DNA from: Gammaproteobacteria bacterium
Lineage (GTDB): Bacteria > Pseudomonadota > Gammaproteobacteria > SZUA-229
DNA length: 13,432 nt
NCBI GenBank assembly: GCA_013138755.1
Contig: WTCC01000136.1
Location: forward strand, 1-13,432
Direction of reading: 5' to 3'
The stretch's first letter is position 1. Each line of letters begins with the position of its first letter. Both the position numbers and the translations under genes were made by a program. Shown here one piece after another: positions 6,487-13,432 of this stretch. The notes under the pieces were generated by a model. The model saw only the letters and a program-made list of their open reading frames with translations. It searched no databases and was not told the origin of the DNA.

Positions 6487-7047
6487 ATGTCAAGACTACA
6501 AGAAATATATCGTGATACGATCGTTAAGAACTTAATGGCTACAGGTGCGTATAAAAACGTAATGGATGTGCCACGTATTACAAAAATCACATTAAATATG
6601 GGCTTGGGCGAAGCGATAGGCGACAAGAAGATTTTAGAAAATGCCCTTGGTGATATGGAAAAGATAGCTGGTCAAAAACCAGTTACTACCTTAGCTCGCA
6701 AATCGGTTGCTTCATTTAAAGTCCGTGACGGTTACCCGATTGGCTGTAAAGTTACATTACGTAGTCATAGAATGTATGAATTTCTTGACCGTCTGATCAG
6801 TATATCGATTCCTCGTGAACGTGATTTTCGTGGTCTTAGTCCAAAATCATTTGATGGGCGAGGCAATTACAACATGGGTATCAAGGAGCAGATTATATTT
6901 CCTGAGATCGAGTACGAAAAAATAGACAAGATCCGCGGGATGGATATCTGTATCACAACAACAGCAAAAGATAACGAAAGTGGTCTTGCATTGTTAAAAG
7001 AATTTAATTTCCCTTTCAGAGGCGAAAAAAAGCAGGGTAGTAAATAA
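6487..7047 (+). CDS. rplE: 50S ribosomal protein L5
   Basis: L5 is a 5S rRNA-binding protein of the central protuberance, contacting P-site tRNA and S13. The product is 186 aa (E. coli 179). Conserved segments are [21 protein letters not shown] (split over about residues 28-48), [32 protein letters not shown] at about 57-88, [23 protein letters not shown] at about 109-131 and [17 protein letters not shown]-terminal extension (RGEKKQGSK) accounts for much of the added length. The stop is one base before the rpsN ATG, so the genes are effectively joined for translation. Confidence 0.97.
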   Translation: MSRLQEIYRDTIVKNLMATGAYKNVMDVPRITKITLNMGLGEAIGDKKILENALGDMEKIAGQKPVTTLARKSVASFKVRDGYPIGCKVTLRSHRMYEFLDRLISISIPRERDFRGLSPKSFDGRGNYNMGIKEQIIFPEIEYEKIDKIRGMDICITTTAKDNESGLALLKEFNFPFRGEKKQGSK

Positions 7048-7048
7048 C

Positions 7049-7354
7049 ATGGCTAAGAAATCTATGATAGCTCGCGAGCATAAACGTACTCGTCTTGCCG
7101 CAAAATTTGTTGAGAAAAGAGCTCAGTATAAAGCTATTTTGAATGATCAAAATGCAAGCTTTGATGAGAAGATGGAAGCGCAACGTCAATTACAGACTCT
7201 CCCTAGAGATTCTAGTCCTGCACGTGGTCGCAACCGTTGCCGTATCACTGGACGCCCGCATGGTGTATTCCGTAAATTTGGATTATGCCGTAATAAATTA
7301 CGTGAAGCCGCGATGCGTGGCGACATCCCTGGTCTAGTTAAGGCTAGTTGGTAG
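7049..7354 (+). CDS. rpsN: 30S ribosomal protein S14 (zinc-independent form)
   Basis: S14 is a late-assembling protein of the 30S head near S3 and S10. The product is 101 aa, the long form found in E. coli. The C-terminal RNA-binding part [20 protein letters not shown] is at about residues 61-80. It contains single cysteines instead of the two CxxC pairs of the short zinc-binding form, so this is the zinc-free type. The N-terminal half [19 protein letters not shown] is typical. It begins one base after rplE. GAGG for rpsH overlaps its stop codon. Confidence 0.97.
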   Translation: MAKKSMIAREHKRTRLAAKFVEKRAQYKAILNDQNASFDEKMEAQRQLQTLPRDSSPARGRNRCRITGRPHGVFRKFGLCRNKLREAAMRGDIPGLVKASW

Positions 7355-7366
7355 AGGTATTTCATT

Positions 7367-7756
7367 ATGATGACAGATCCTGTTGCAGATATGCTAACTC
7401 GCGTTCGTAACGCGCAATCAGCACTTAAAGCCGATGTCACTATGCCATCGTCAAAATTAAAAATTTCGATCGCAAAAGTGTTACAAAGTGAAGGTTATAT
7501 CCTGGGCTTTTCTAGCGATGATGCGATAAAACCAACGCTAACGGTTACTTTAAAGTACTACGAAGGCCGTCCGGTTATCGATGAGCTAAAACGAGTTAGT
7601 CGTCCTGGTTTACGAATCTACAAGAACAAACATGAACTGCCTACCATTTTAAACGGTTTGGGTATTGCCATAGTCTCAACATCTGCTGGTGTGATGACTG
7701 ATCGTGCGGCACGTGCTGCAGGTCGTGGTGGTGAAATTCTTTGTACTGTTTCTTAG
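7367..7756 (+). CDS. rpsH: 30S ribosomal protein S8
   Basis: S8 is a primary 16S rRNA-binding protein (helix 21). In E. coli it is also the translational repressor of the spc operon. The product is 129 aa (E. coli 130). Landmarks are [46 protein letters not shown] at about 84-100 and the C-terminal [22 protein letters not shown]. Two tandem ATGs occur at 7367 and 7370. The first is 9 nt from GAGG (7354-7357) and is preferred; the second would be 12 nt away. A 56-nt AT-rich gap follows. Confidence 0.97.
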   Translation: MMTDPVADMLTRVRNAQSALKADVTMPSSKLKISIAKVLQSEGYILGFSSDDAIKPTLTVTLKYYEGRPVIDELKRVSRPGLRIYKNKHELPTILNGLGIAIVSTSAGVMTDRAARAAGRGGEILCTVS

Positions 7757-7766
7757 GTCGGCTGTT

Positions 7767-7803
7767 TAGACAACAAAGAATTATTAGAAATATAATATTT
7801 TAG
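7767..7803 (+). promoter_or_regulatory. Candidate internal promoter upstream of rplF
   Basis: TAGACA at 7767-7772 (5 of 6 to the -35 consensus) and TATAAT at 7791-7796 (6 of 6) are separated by 18 bp. The predicted start near 7803 leaves only about 10 nt before the rplF ATG, which would cut into the ribosome binding region, and the discriminator is AT-rich. The gap is very AT-rich, so this may be chance. If real, it would supply rplF and downstream genes within the spc operon. Confidence 0.25.
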
Positions 7804-7812
7804 AGAAAGATA

Positions 7813-8346
7813 ATGTCACGTATTGCTAAAAAACCAGTCGAAATTGTATCTGGTACTGAAATTACTATCAGTGGACAGACAGTTACAGTGAAAGGGAAAC
7901 AAGGTAGCCTTTCTATGGATCTGCATGAAACAGTTAGTGTTAAGCAGGATGATGGTGCACTTAACTTTTCACCGAATAATGACTCTAAAGGTGCTATGGC
8001 GATGACTGGCACCATGCGTTCACTAGTTAATAATATGGTGCTCGGTGTAACTGAAGGTTTTTCAAAACAGTTACAGTTAGTCGGTGTTGGGTACAGAGCG
8101 CAGATGCAAGGTAATGTACTGGATTTGTCATTAGGATTTTCACATCCAGTTAAATACGCAATACCTGAAGGCATCACTATCGAAACGCCGAGCCAAACAG
8201 AGATAAATGTTAAAGGCGCTGACAAGCAAAAAGTCGGTCAGGTATGTGCAGAGATTAGAGCTTACCGTCCGCCAGAACCGTACAAAGGTAAAGGCGTGAG
8301 ATATTCGGATGAACGCGTCATTCGTAAAGAAGCTAAGAAAAAATAA
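7813..8346 (+). CDS. rplF: 50S ribosomal protein L6
   Basis: L6 lies near the L7/L12 stalk base and the sarcin-ricin loop, at the elongation-factor binding site. The product is 177 aa, as in E. coli. It has two repeated L6 folds. The N-terminal part begins [11 protein letters not shown] and includes [14 protein letters not shown]. The C-terminal fold includes [20 protein letters not shown] at about 81-100 and [15 protein letters not shown]. The signature [19 protein letters not shown] lies at about 149-167 and binds rRNA. GAGA shortly upstream serves as a weak Shine-Dalgarno. Confidence 0.97.
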   Translation: MSRIAKKPVEIVSGTEITISGQTVTVKGKQGSLSMDLHETVSVKQDDGALNFSPNNDSKGAMAMTGTMRSLVNNMVLGVTEGFSKQLQLVGVGYRAQMQGNVLDLSLGFSHPVKYAIPEGITIETPSQTEINVKGADKQKVGQVCAEIRAYRPPEPYKGKGVRYSDERVIRKEAKKK

Positions 8347-8363
8347 TAGCTAGACACTAGCTG
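8347..8363 (+). repeat. Perfect inverted repeat in rplF-rplR gap
   Basis: AGCTAG at 8348-8353 and CTAGCT at 8357-8362 are perfect complements around a 3-nt loop (ACA), with a T-G wobble pair outside. The hairpin starts directly after the rplF stop codon. No T run follows, so it is not an intrinsic terminator. It could stall ribosome or RNase movement between the two genes, or have no role. Confidence 0.4.
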
Positions 8364-8393
8364 AAGACAGTTATATAGAGCAAGGTTAAGACC

Positions 8394-8750
8394 ATGATAT
8401 CTAAGAAAGCAAACAGGATACGCAGAGCAAAAAGAACGCGTATGAAAATTAGTGAACGAGGTGCGTATCGATTAAGCGTCCATCGTACACCACGTCACAT
8501 TTACGCTCAGGTTATTAGCCCTGATGGCACTAAAATAATTGCAGCAGCATCAACAGTGCAAAAAGCGACTGCAGGTGATGCTAAATATACTGGTAACGTA
8601 GAAGCTGCCGCTTTAGTAGGCAAAGCTATCGCAGAAAAATCTAAAACTGCAGGTGTTACATCTGTCGCTTTTGATCGATCTGGTTTCCGCTACCATGGCC
8701 GTGTTAAAGCACTGGCCGAAGCTGCTCGCGAAGGCGGATTAGAATTTTAA
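8394..8750 (+). CDS. rplR: 50S ribosomal protein L18
   Basis: L18 binds 5S rRNA together with L5 and L25 in the central protuberance. The product is 118 aa (E. coli 117). The basic N terminus [17 protein letters not shown] is followed by [20 protein letters not shown] at about 26-45. The C-terminal signature [24 protein letters not shown] is at about 94-117. The start ATG has AGG about 8 nt upstream. It is flanked by gaps of 47 nt and 64 nt, longer than most in the cluster. Confidence 0.97.
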   Translation: MISKKANRIRRAKRTRMKISERGAYRLSVHRTPRHIYAQVISPDGTKIIAAASTVQKATAGDAKYTGNVEAAALVGKAIAEKSKTAGVTSVAFDRSGFRYHGRVKALAEAAREGGLEF

Positions 8751-8756
8751 CGGTTA

Positions 8757-8792
8757 TTGATAGATAACATTTGATTACATATTTTGTATTGA
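8757..8792 (+). promoter_or_regulatory. Weak candidate promoter upstream of rpsE
   Basis: TTGATA at 8757-8762 (5 of 6) and TATTTT at 8780-8785 (4 of 6) are separated by 17 bp, with a start expected near 8792, about 23 nt before the rpsE ATG. The 64-nt gap is AT-rich, so such matches occur by chance. Confidence 0.2.
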
Positions 8793-8814
8793 AGATTAAA
8801 CAGGGTTTTTAGGC

Positions 8815-9321
8815 ATGGCACAACAAGATAATTCAGCAAATAAAGATGACTACATCGAAAAATTAGTTGCTGTAAATCGTGTAGCGAAAGTTGTTAAAGG
8901 CGGTCGCCAATTTGGATTTACTGCGTTGACAGTTGTTGGCGACGGTAACGGCACAATTGGTTTCGGTTATGGTAAGGCTAAAGAAGTACCGCTAGCTATA
9001 CAGAAAGCAATGGACAAAGCTCGTAAGAATATGAAAGCTATTCCGTTGAAAGGCGATACGTTACAACACGCTATTACTGGTATCCACGGAGCAGCAAACG
9101 TTTACATGCAGCCGGCATCTGAAGGTACTGGTATTATTGCCGGCGGTGCGATGCGTGCAGTTTTTGAAGCGGTTGGCGTTAAAAACGTGTTAGCTAAAAT
9201 TAATGGCACACGTAATCCGATAAACGTAGTTCGTGCGACTATCAACGGGCTATCTTCAATGTCTTCTCCTGAGTATGTTGCAGCGAAACGCGGCAAAAAA
9301 GTTGAAGAGATTATAGGTTAA
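8815..9321 (+). CDS. rpsE: 30S ribosomal protein S5
   Basis: S5 lies at the 30S mRNA entry and contributes to decoding accuracy. The product is 168 aa (E. coli 167). An N-terminal double-stranded-RNA-binding-like domain includes [20 protein letters not shown] at about 19-38; its VKGGR loop is where spectinomycin-resistance changes occur in E. coli, and it reads as wild type. [20 protein letters not shown] follows at about 40-59. The C-terminal domain has [18 protein letters not shown] at 99-116 and [17 protein letters not shown] at 8802-8805 lies 9 nt before the ATG. The stop is TAA, followed at once by a second TAA. Confidence 0.98.
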   Translation: MAQQDNSANKDDYIEKLVAVNRVAKVVKGGRQFGFTALTVVGDGNGTIGFGYGKAKEVPLAIQKAMDKARKNMKAIPLKGDTLQHAITGIHGAANVYMQPASEGTGIIAGGAMRAVFEAVGVKNVLAKINGTRNPINVVRATINGLSSMSSPEYVAAKRGKKVEEIIG

Positions 9322-9363
9322 TAAGCTGGGTCAACACCAGACAGGTATTAGGCAGAAATAGTC

Positions 9364-9552
9364 ATGGCAAACAAAGAATTAAAAGTTACTTTAACCAAGA
9401 GTACGATAGGACGACTAAAGGCACATAAAGCATGTGCTCGTGGTCTTGGTTTATTGCGCACACATCATTGTGTTACGGTTCAGGATACCCCTGAAAACCG
9501 TGGCATGATAAATAAAATATATTATATGGTCAGTGTTGAGGAGGCTAAGTGA
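9364..9552 (+). CDS. rpmD: 50S ribosomal protein L30
   Basis: L30 is a small 50S protein that contacts 23S rRNA domain II and 5S rRNA surroundings. The product is 62 aa (E. coli 59). The pattern [24 protein letters not shown] at about 7-30 and [21 protein letters not shown] at about 40-60 is typical of the bacterial form. Its final codons contain AGGAGG, which forms the rplO Shine-Dalgarno, and its stop TGA shares its last base with the rplO ATG. Confidence 0.96.
   Translation: MANKELKVTLTKSTIGRLKAHKACARGLGLLRTHHCVTVQDTPENRGMINKIYYMVSVEEAK
9539..9551 (+). promoter_or_regulatory. Strong ribosome binding site deciding the rplO start
   Basis: AGGAGG at 9539-9544 is a full Shine-Dalgarno match, 7 nt before the ATG at 9552 but only 4 nt before the in-frame GTG at 9549. 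It lies inside the end of rpmD. Spacing favours the ATG at 9552, which overlaps the rpmD stop by one base, as at other junctions in this cluster. Confidence 0.75.
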
Positions 9553-10007
9553 TGTCTACAAATGAAATGCACTTAAACACGATTCAACCTGCTCCTGGCA
9601 GCAAGAAGAACACTAAACGCGTGGGCCGTGGTATAGGTTCCGGTACTGGAAAAACATGTGGACGTGGTCACAAAGGTCAAAAATCTCGTTCTGGCGGTTT
9701 CAGTAAAGTTGGTTTTGAAGGTGGTCAGATGCCTTTACAACGTCGTTTGCCTAAAGTGGGTTTTGCATCTCGCTCTGCAAAAACGAGCGCTGAAGTACGA
9801 CTATATGAACTTACAAAAATTGATGCGGATGTAATCGATCTCGCTGCGTTAATTAAAGCGAACATCGTGCCTGCTATTACACTGAAAGCAAAAGTTATTG
9901 ATTCAGGTGAAATTAATAAAGCGGTTCAGCTTAAAGGCATAAAGGTAACACCTGGCGCACGCAAAGCAATCGAAGCTGCCGGCGGAAAGATTGAGGACGT
10001 TGCTTAA
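9552..10007 (+). CDS. rplO: 50S ribosomal protein L15
   Basis: L15 is a late assembly protein whose long basic N-terminal arm threads into 23S rRNA. With the start at 9552 the product is 151 aa (E. coli 144). [27 protein letters not shown] spans about residues 23-49 (the family signature), followed by [17 protein letters not shown] at about 55-71. The end has [18 protein letters not shown]. Candidate starts are GTG 9549, ATG 9552 and ATG 9567. The last gives the E. coli-like start MHLNT but has no Shine-Dalgarno, so 9552 is chosen. The gene is followed by secY after 24 nt. Confidence 0.95.
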   Translation: MSTNEMHLNTIQPAPGSKKNTKRVGRGIGSGTGKTCGRGHKGQKSRSGGFSKVGFEGGQMPLQRRLPKVGFASRSAKTSAEVRLYELTKIDADVIDLAALIKANIVPAITLKAKVIDSGEINKAVQLKGIKVTPGARKAIEAAGGKIEDVA

Positions 10008-10031
10008 GGGCTCTGGTCCAGCGATAGATAA

Positions 10032-11339
10032 ATGGCAGGTAACCCAAACTTTTCTGAACTGAAGCAACGGCTCCTATTTGTAATAGGTGCTCTGATTGTT
10101 TTTCGCATAGGTACTTTTATACCTGTGCCTGGAATAGACCCAACGGTATTGTCATCGCTGTTTGATCAGCAGAAAGGCAGTATCTTAGGTGTTTTCAATA
10201 TGTTTTCTGGTGGTGCATTGGGGCGTATGTCTCTGTTTGCACTAGGTATTATGCCTTATATTTCGGCATCGATTATCATGCAGTTACTCGCCGTAACCGT
10301 GCCATCACTAGAGCAGCTTAAAAAGGAAGGTGAGCCAGGCCGTCGTAAAATATCGATGTATACACGCTACTTTACATTGGTGTTAGCAACATTTCAGGCG
10401 ATTGGTATTTCGACAGCTTTGCAAGGGCAGTCTATCGGCTCACAAGCGCTGGTAATGAATCCAGGTGTAAGTTTTGTATTTACTGCAGCTGTTACCCTGG
10501 TAACAGGCACCATGTTTTTGATGTGGTTGGGCGAGCAGGTAACTGAACGTGGTATTGGTAACGGAATTTCTATCATCATCTTCGCTGGTATCGTTGCAGG
10601 TTTGCCGGCAGCAGTTGGTGGTACTTTAGAATTAGTAAGAACAGGTGAGCTGCATACATTGGCAACCCTTGTCTTGTTTGTATTAGCAGTTGCGGTAACG
10701 GCATTTGTGGTCTTTATCGAAAGAGGGCAGCGTCGTATCACTGTCAACTATGCGAAAAAGCAGCAAGGTCGCCGTATGTATCAGGCGCAGAGCAGTCATC
10801 TACCATTGAAATTAAATATGGCAGGTGTCATACCTCCAATCTTTGCTTCAAGTATTATCCTTTTTCCAGCAACAATGGCTAGCTGGACAGGGCAGACTGA
10901 AGGAATGGAGTGGCTGTCAGATATCGCCGCTAAGATATCACCGGGACAACCGATCTATATAATGTTATTTGCCATAGCGATTATATTTTTCTGCTTCTTC
11001 TACACTGCATTGCAATTCAATGCGCGTGATACTGCAGATAATTTGAAAAAGAGTGGCGCGTTTGTTCCGGGTATACGACCTGGTGAACAGACAGCAAAGT
11101 ATATTGACAAGGTGATGACACGTTTGACCTTTGTCGGCGCAATGTATATCACCGCGGTGTGTTTATTGCCAGAATTTTTGATCTTGTACTGGAATGTTCC
11201 ATTCTACTTTGGTGGTACATCATTATTGATCATTGTAGTAGTGGTTATGGACTTTATGGCGCAGATTCAGTCGCACCTGATGTCTCACCAGTATGAAGGT
11301 ATTATGAAAAAAGCTAATCTTGATGGCTATAAGCGTTAA
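10032..11339 (+). CDS. secY: Protein translocase subunit SecY
   Basis: SecY is the central channel of the SecYEG translocon in the inner membrane. It moves unfolded proteins with SecA and inserts membrane proteins from ribosomes. The product is 435 aa (E. coli 443), with ten hydrophobic segments at about 14-34, 70-90, 112-130, 146-166, 176-196, 208-229, 263-283, 304-326, 364-384 and 388-410. The plug region [10 protein letters not shown] is at 56-65, [13 protein letters not shown] at 169-181, and the cytosolic loop with RPGEQT has R349, matching E. coli R357 needed for SecA-driven transport. The N-terminal tail is about 8 residues shorter than in E. coli. No good Shine-Dalgarno precedes the ATG, which is unusual in this cluster. 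Confidence 0.98.
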   Translation: MAGNPNFSELKQRLLFVIGALIVFRIGTFIPVPGIDPTVLSSLFDQQKGSILGVFNMFSGGALGRMSLFALGIMPYISASIIMQLLAVTVPSLEQLKKEGEPGRRKISMYTRYFTLVLATFQAIGISTALQGQSIGSQALVMNPGVSFVFTAAVTLVTGTMFLMWLGEQVTERGIGNGISIIIFAGIVAGLPAAVGGTLELVRTGELHTLATLVLFVLAVAVTAFVVFIERGQRRITVNYAKKQQGRRMYQAQSSHLPLKLNMAGVIPPIFASSIILFPATMASWTGQTEGMEWLSDIAAKISPGQPIYIMLFAIAIIFFCFFYTALQFNARDTADNLKKSGAFVPGIRPGEQTAKYIDKVMTRLTFVGAMYITAVCLLPEFLILYWNVPFYFGGTSLLIIVVVVMDFMAQIQSHLMSHQYEGIMKKANLDGYKR

Positions 11340-11396
11340 GACTGGTTATCAGAGAATTTAAGATTGTTATTTTGAGATTGAAGCAGGATTAATAAA

Positions 11397-11510
11397 ATGA
11401 AAGTACGTGCATCAGTAAAGAAAATGTGTCGCAACTGTAAAATTGTAAAGCGTAGCGGCGTTGTGCGTGTGATTTGTACTGATCCTCGCCACAAACAACG
11501 GCAGGGTTGA
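11397..11510 (+). CDS. rpmJ: 50S ribosomal protein L36
   Basis: L36 is the smallest 50S protein, with a zinc ribbon that contacts 23S rRNA. The product is 37 aa (E. coli 38). It begins [19 protein letters not shown] and ends in RHKQRQG. C11, C14, C27 and H32 form the expected CxxC-C-H zinc site, so this is the zinc-binding form. AGGA at 11385-11388 lies 8 nt before the ATG. Its position after secY, with no infA between, fits gammaproteobacterial spc operons. It is the last gene of the spc block, and a hairpin starts over its last codons. Confidence 0.97.
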   Translation: MKVRASVKKMCRNCKIVKRSGVVRVICTDPRHKQRQG

Positions 11511-11547
11511 TTAAGCCCTGAAAGATGCTGTCCTATTGATTTAGGAC
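11502..11547 (+). repeat. Two consecutive hairpins after rpmJ, both displaying TTGATT
   Basis: Hairpin 1 pairs CAGGGTT at 11502-11508 with AGCCCTG at 11514-11520 and includes the rpmJ stop. Hairpin 2 pairs GTCCTA at 11530-11535 with TAGGAC at 11542-11547 around the 6-nt loop TTGATT. TTGATT also lies at 11507-11512 in hairpin 1. Neither is followed by a T run, so they are not classical terminators. The second TTGATT doubles as the -35 box of the rpsM promoter. They may slow or process read-through transcripts from the spc operon. Confidence 0.5.
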
Positions 11548-11571
11548 CAAATAATTAGTAAAATTGCGCGC
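11536..11571 (+). promoter_or_regulatory. Alpha-operon promoter upstream of rpsM
   Basis: TTGATT at 11536-11541 (4 of 6, with the key TTGA) and TAAAAT at 11559-11564 (5 of 6) are exactly 17 bp apart. The following bases TGCGCGC form a GC-rich discriminator typical of stringently controlled ribosomal promoters. The start is expected near 11571, in CTTTGT. E. coli has its alpha promoter in the same rpmJ-rpsM gap. This is the best-formed promoter in the window. It leaves a 5' leader of only about 28 nt. Confidence 0.7.
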
Positions 11572-11598
11572 TTTGTCGCGATATAACGGAAAACCATA

Positions 11599-11955
11599 AT
11601 GGCTCGTATTGCAGGTATAAATATTCCACCAAATAAGCACACTGTAATTGACTTAAGGCACATATACGGCGTGGGACAAACCCGTGCTCAACAAATTTGC
11701 GCAGCAACAGGCATAGCTGAAAGCGCAAAAATTGGTGAACTTTCAGAACAACAACTAGAATCATTACGTACTGAGGTAGGTAAATATTCTGTTGAAGGCG
11801 ACTTACGTCGTGAAGTTTCAATGAGCATCAAACGTTTGATGGATCTAGGCTGTTACCGTGGTATCCGTCATCGTCGTGGTTTACCACTACGTGGGCAACG
11901 CACAAAAACAAATGCGCGCACACGTAAAGGTCCGCGTCGTCCGATAACGAGATAA
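11599..11955 (+). CDS. rpsM: 30S ribosomal protein S13
   Basis: S13 is in the 30S head, forms bridges with L5 and L31 in the 50S, and touches P-site tRNA with its tail. The product is 118 aa, as in E. coli. It starts [10 protein letters not shown], has the helix-hairpin-helix-like [13 protein letters not shown] at about 22-34, and ends in the basic [20 protein letters not shown] and [12 protein letters not shown] at 11588-11590 lies 8 nt before the ATG. In E. coli rpsM is where S4 represses the alpha operon, through a pseudoknot in a longer leader. An 11-bp sequence covering its stop codon is duplicated directly downstream. Confidence 0.98.
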   Translation: MARIAGINIPPNKHTVIDLRHIYGVGQTRAQQICAATGIAESAKIGELSEQQLESLRTEVGKYSVEGDLRREVSMSIKRLMDLGCYRGIRHRRGLPLRGQRTKTNARTRKGPRRPITR

Positions 11956-11970
11956 GCTGACGAGATAAGC
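11947..11970 (+). repeat. Short tandem repeat spanning the rpsM stop codon
   Basis: ACGAGATAAGC occurs at 11947-11957 and again at 11960-11970, a period of 13 bp. The first copy contains the last two rpsM codons and the TAA stop; the second is non-coding. It looks like a small slippage duplication in the 87-nt rpsM-rpsK gap. Confidence 0.7.
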
Positions 11971-11992
11971 AGATCCGCTATTTAAAGCAGCA

Positions 11993-12014
11993 TAACGTAA
12001 TTGATAATTCGTTA
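11993..12014 (+). repeat. Imperfect hairpin in rpsM-rpsK gap
   Basis: TAACG at 11993-11997 pairs with CGTTA at 12010-12014, and AATT at 11999-12002 with AATT at 12006-12009, with T11998 bulged and a 3-nt loop. Nine pairs, mostly A-T, and no T run after it. It lies 29 nt before the rpsK ATG. A processing or stability role is possible but unsupported. Confidence 0.3.
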
Positions 12015-12042
12015 CCCAACAAACTAGATATAGAGTATTCAC

Positions 12043-12426
12043 ATGGCGAAGCCTGAAGCAAAGAAAAAATTAAAACGTACCGTGGTTGATGGTGTTGCAC
12101 ACGTCTATGCAACATTTAATAACACCATTATTACCATTACAGACCGTCAGGGTAATACACTGTCCTGGGCAACCTCGGGTGGTTCCGGTTTCCGTGGTTC
12201 GCGCAAGAGCACGCCTTTTGCTGCACAGATAGCGGCTGAACGTGCAGGTACACGTGCAAAAGATTTTGGTATGAAAAGTCTTGAAGTGCTGGTTCGTGGC
12301 CCGGGCCCCGGACGTGATTCTGCTATTCGCTCATTAAATAATATTGGTTTTAAAATCACCAATATTCAAGATGTAACCCCCATTCCACACAACGGCTGTC
12401 GTCCTCCTAAGCGACGTCGTGTGTAG
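12043..12426 (+). CDS. rpsK: 30S ribosomal protein S11
   Basis: S11 lies on the 30S platform next to the mRNA exit and the E site. The product is 127 aa (E. coli 129). Visible landmarks are [20 protein letters not shown] at about 19-38, [18 protein letters not shown] at about 45-62, [15 protein letters not shown] at 84-98 and the C-terminal [16 protein letters not shown]117 in HNG is the counterpart of the asparagine that becomes isoaspartate in E. coli S11. The gene sits after an 87-nt gap and is followed by rpsD after 23 nt. Confidence 0.98.
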   Translation: MAKPEAKKKLKRTVVDGVAHVYATFNNTIITITDRQGNTLSWATSGGSGFRGSRKSTPFAAQIAAERAGTRAKDFGMKSLEVLVRGPGPGRDSAIRSLNNIGFKITNIQDVTPIPHNGCRPPKRRRV

Positions 12427-12449
12427 TAGAAAAGATCTGAGAAAAACCT

Positions 12450-13070
12450 ATGGCTAAATATACTGGACCAAAATGTAAACTCAGTCGTCGTGAAGGCGTG
12501 GATTTAGAACTTAAATCTGCCTTACGTCCACTTGATAGTAAATGTAAACTTGACCAGGTACCGGGTCAACATGGTGCGCGTCGCACACGTCTGTCCGACT
12601 ACGCCCTGCAATTACGTGAAAAACAAAAAGTACGTCGTATCTACGGTGTGCTGGAAAAACAATTCCGTAATTACTACAAAGAAGCCGCACGTCTTAAAGG
12701 TTCTACAGGTGAAAATCTGCTGCAACTATTAGAGCGTCGACTTGATAATGTTGTTTATCGCTCAGGTTTTGGTTCAACTCGTGCAGAAGCAAGACAAATG
12801 GTTAATCATAAGTCAATTATGGTTAATAACGTCGTCGTTAATATCCCTTCTTATCAGGTAAAAGCAAACGACGTTATTACTATTCGTGAAAAAGCGAAGA
12901 AACAAACACGCATTGCCGATTCAATGAACATGGCTAAAGCAAATGGAATTGTAGACTGGATTTCTCTTGACGATTCCAGGCTTGAAGCCGTGTATAAAAA
13001 TGTTCCTGAGCGTGCTGAGTTATCAGCAGACATCAACGAACAGTTAATCGTCGAACTTTATTCTAAGTAG
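12450..13070 (+). CDS. rpsD: 30S ribosomal protein S4
   Basis: S4 starts 30S assembly on the 5' domain of 16S rRNA, helps form the mRNA entry site, and represses the alpha operon in E. coli. The product is 206 aa, equal to E. coli. It shows [14 protein letters not shown] near the start, [20 protein letters not shown] at about 37-57, [20 protein letters not shown], and the S4 RNA-binding domain at about 94-160 with [20 protein letters not shown]. The end is [15 protein letters not shown]. The N terminus has isolated cysteines rather than a four-Cys zinc motif, so it is the zinc-free type. The stop is TAG. Confidence 0.98.
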   Translation: MAKYTGPKCKLSRREGVDLELKSALRPLDSKCKLDQVPGQHGARRTRLSDYALQLREKQKVRRIYGVLEKQFRNYYKEAARLKGSTGENLLQLLERRLDNVVYRSGFGSTRAEARQMVNHKSIMVNNVVVNIPSYQVKANDVITIREKAKKQTRIADSMNMAKANGIVDWISLDDSRLEAVYKNVPERAELSADINEQLIVELYSK

Positions 13071-13085
13071 TGGAGCAACTATTAC

Positions 13086-13432
13086 ATGTCAGCGACTGAT
13101 GAACTTCTTACACCGCGTACTATTAATGTACAGTCTTATAGCGATACTCATGCAAAAGTTGCACTGGAACCGCTTGAGCGTGGTTTTGGACATACGCTAG
13201 GCAATGCCTTACGTAGAATTTTATTATCTTCAATAGAAGGCAGCGCCATTGTTGAAGCGCAAATCGAAGGTGTCGTACATGAGTACAGCACTGTCGAAGG
13301 TGTACAGGAAGATGTGCTTGAAATCCTGTTAAACCTTAAAGGTGTGGCTTTAATTATGCACACAAATGACGAACAAACCATCACCATTAGTAAATCGGGT
13401 GCGGGTGTTGTTACTGCTGGCGATATTGAAAC
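13086..13432 (+). CDS. rpoA: RNA polymerase alpha subunit, N-terminal part (3' truncated by window)
   Basis: The alpha subunit dimerises to start RNA polymerase assembly, and its C-terminal domain contacts UP elements and activators. Here 115 residues of the N-terminal domain are visible (E. coli total 329). [20 protein letters not shown] and LRRILLSS at about 22-49 are the dimerisation and assembly region, with R44 matching E. coli R45. [20 protein letters not shown] at about 65-84 is also strongly conserved. GGAG at 13072-13075 is 10 nt before the ATG. It lies 15 nt after rpsD, in the alpha operon. The rest of the gene, and the expected rplQ, lie outside the window. Confidence 0.97.
   Translation, partial: MSATDELLTPRTINVQSYSDTHAKVALEPLERGFGHTLGNALRRILLSSIEGSAIVEAQIEGVVHEYSTVEGVQEDVLEILLNLKGVALIMHTNDEQTITISKSGAGVVTAGDIE

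Noticed and set aside
6476..6502. Possible S8 operator at the rplX-rplE junction (GTAG at 6477-6480 with CTAC at 6496-6499 around the rplE ATG)
   Set aside because: Only four pairs, and I could not match the conserved core of 16S helix 21 that the E. coli spc operator imitates.
1..13432. Antisense reading frames of 60-141 codons on the - strand, such as 7800-8225 and 10394-10747
   Set aside because: All lie opposite strongly conserved ribosomal or secY genes, show no recognisable protein pattern and no plausible ribosome binding context.
1..13432. Search for mobile elements, CRISPR, tRNA genes, resistance changes in L4, L22 or S5, and foreign insertions
   Set aside because: Gene order is unbroken and the loops examined read as wild type; nothing supports insertion, transfer or a defence system here.

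Overview
This window is a chromosomal ribosomal-protein super-operon, all on the + strand. It carries the 3' end of tuf, then the S10, spc and alpha operons in canonical order: rpsJ, rplC, rplD, rplW, rplB, rpsS, rplV, rpsC, rplP, rpmC, rpsQ / rplN, rplX, rplE, rpsN, rpsH, rplF, rplR, rpsE, rpmD, rplO, secY, rpmJ / rpsM, rpsK, rpsD and the 5' end of rpoA. Every gene looks intact except the two cut by the window ends. There is no mobile element, CRISPR, tRNA or rRNA.

The protein sequences are closest, from memory, to gammaproteobacterial homologues such as those of E. coli. rpmJ follows secY directly, with no infA between them; Betaproteobacteria usually have infA there. The DNA is moderately AT-rich, and tuf sits directly before rpsJ, unlike E. 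coli. I infer an AT-rich gammaproteobacterium and cannot name a genus.

Layout. Positions 1-577 hold the tuf end and rpsJ (S10), only 44 nt apart. Positions 578-920 are the one long non-coding stretch. It holds a hairpin just after rpsJ, a consensus -10 box with a GC-rich discriminator, a long hairpin that begins at the predicted transcript start, and a terminator-like hairpin with a run of six T just before rplC. This looks like the S10-operon control leader placed after rpsJ rather than before it. Positions 921-5732 are rplC to rpsQ, packed tightly, with two 1-nt stop/start overlaps in a row at rplP/rpmC/rpsQ. Positions 5733-11510 are the spc block, ending with secY and a small rpmJ (37 aa). 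Positions 11511-11598 hold two hairpins and a well-formed sigma-70-type promoter. Positions 11599-13432 are the alpha block.

The products work together: 26 complete or partial genes encode ribosomal proteins or their translation partner EF-Tu, SecY forms the membrane channel used by ribosomes making secreted and membrane proteins, and RpoA is the RNA polymerase assembly subunit. The coding content is ordinary. The parts worth a second look are regulatory: the leader between rpsJ and rplC, a similar start signature at the rplC and rpsM promoters, and an rpsM leader too short for the E. coli-type S4 pseudoknot.
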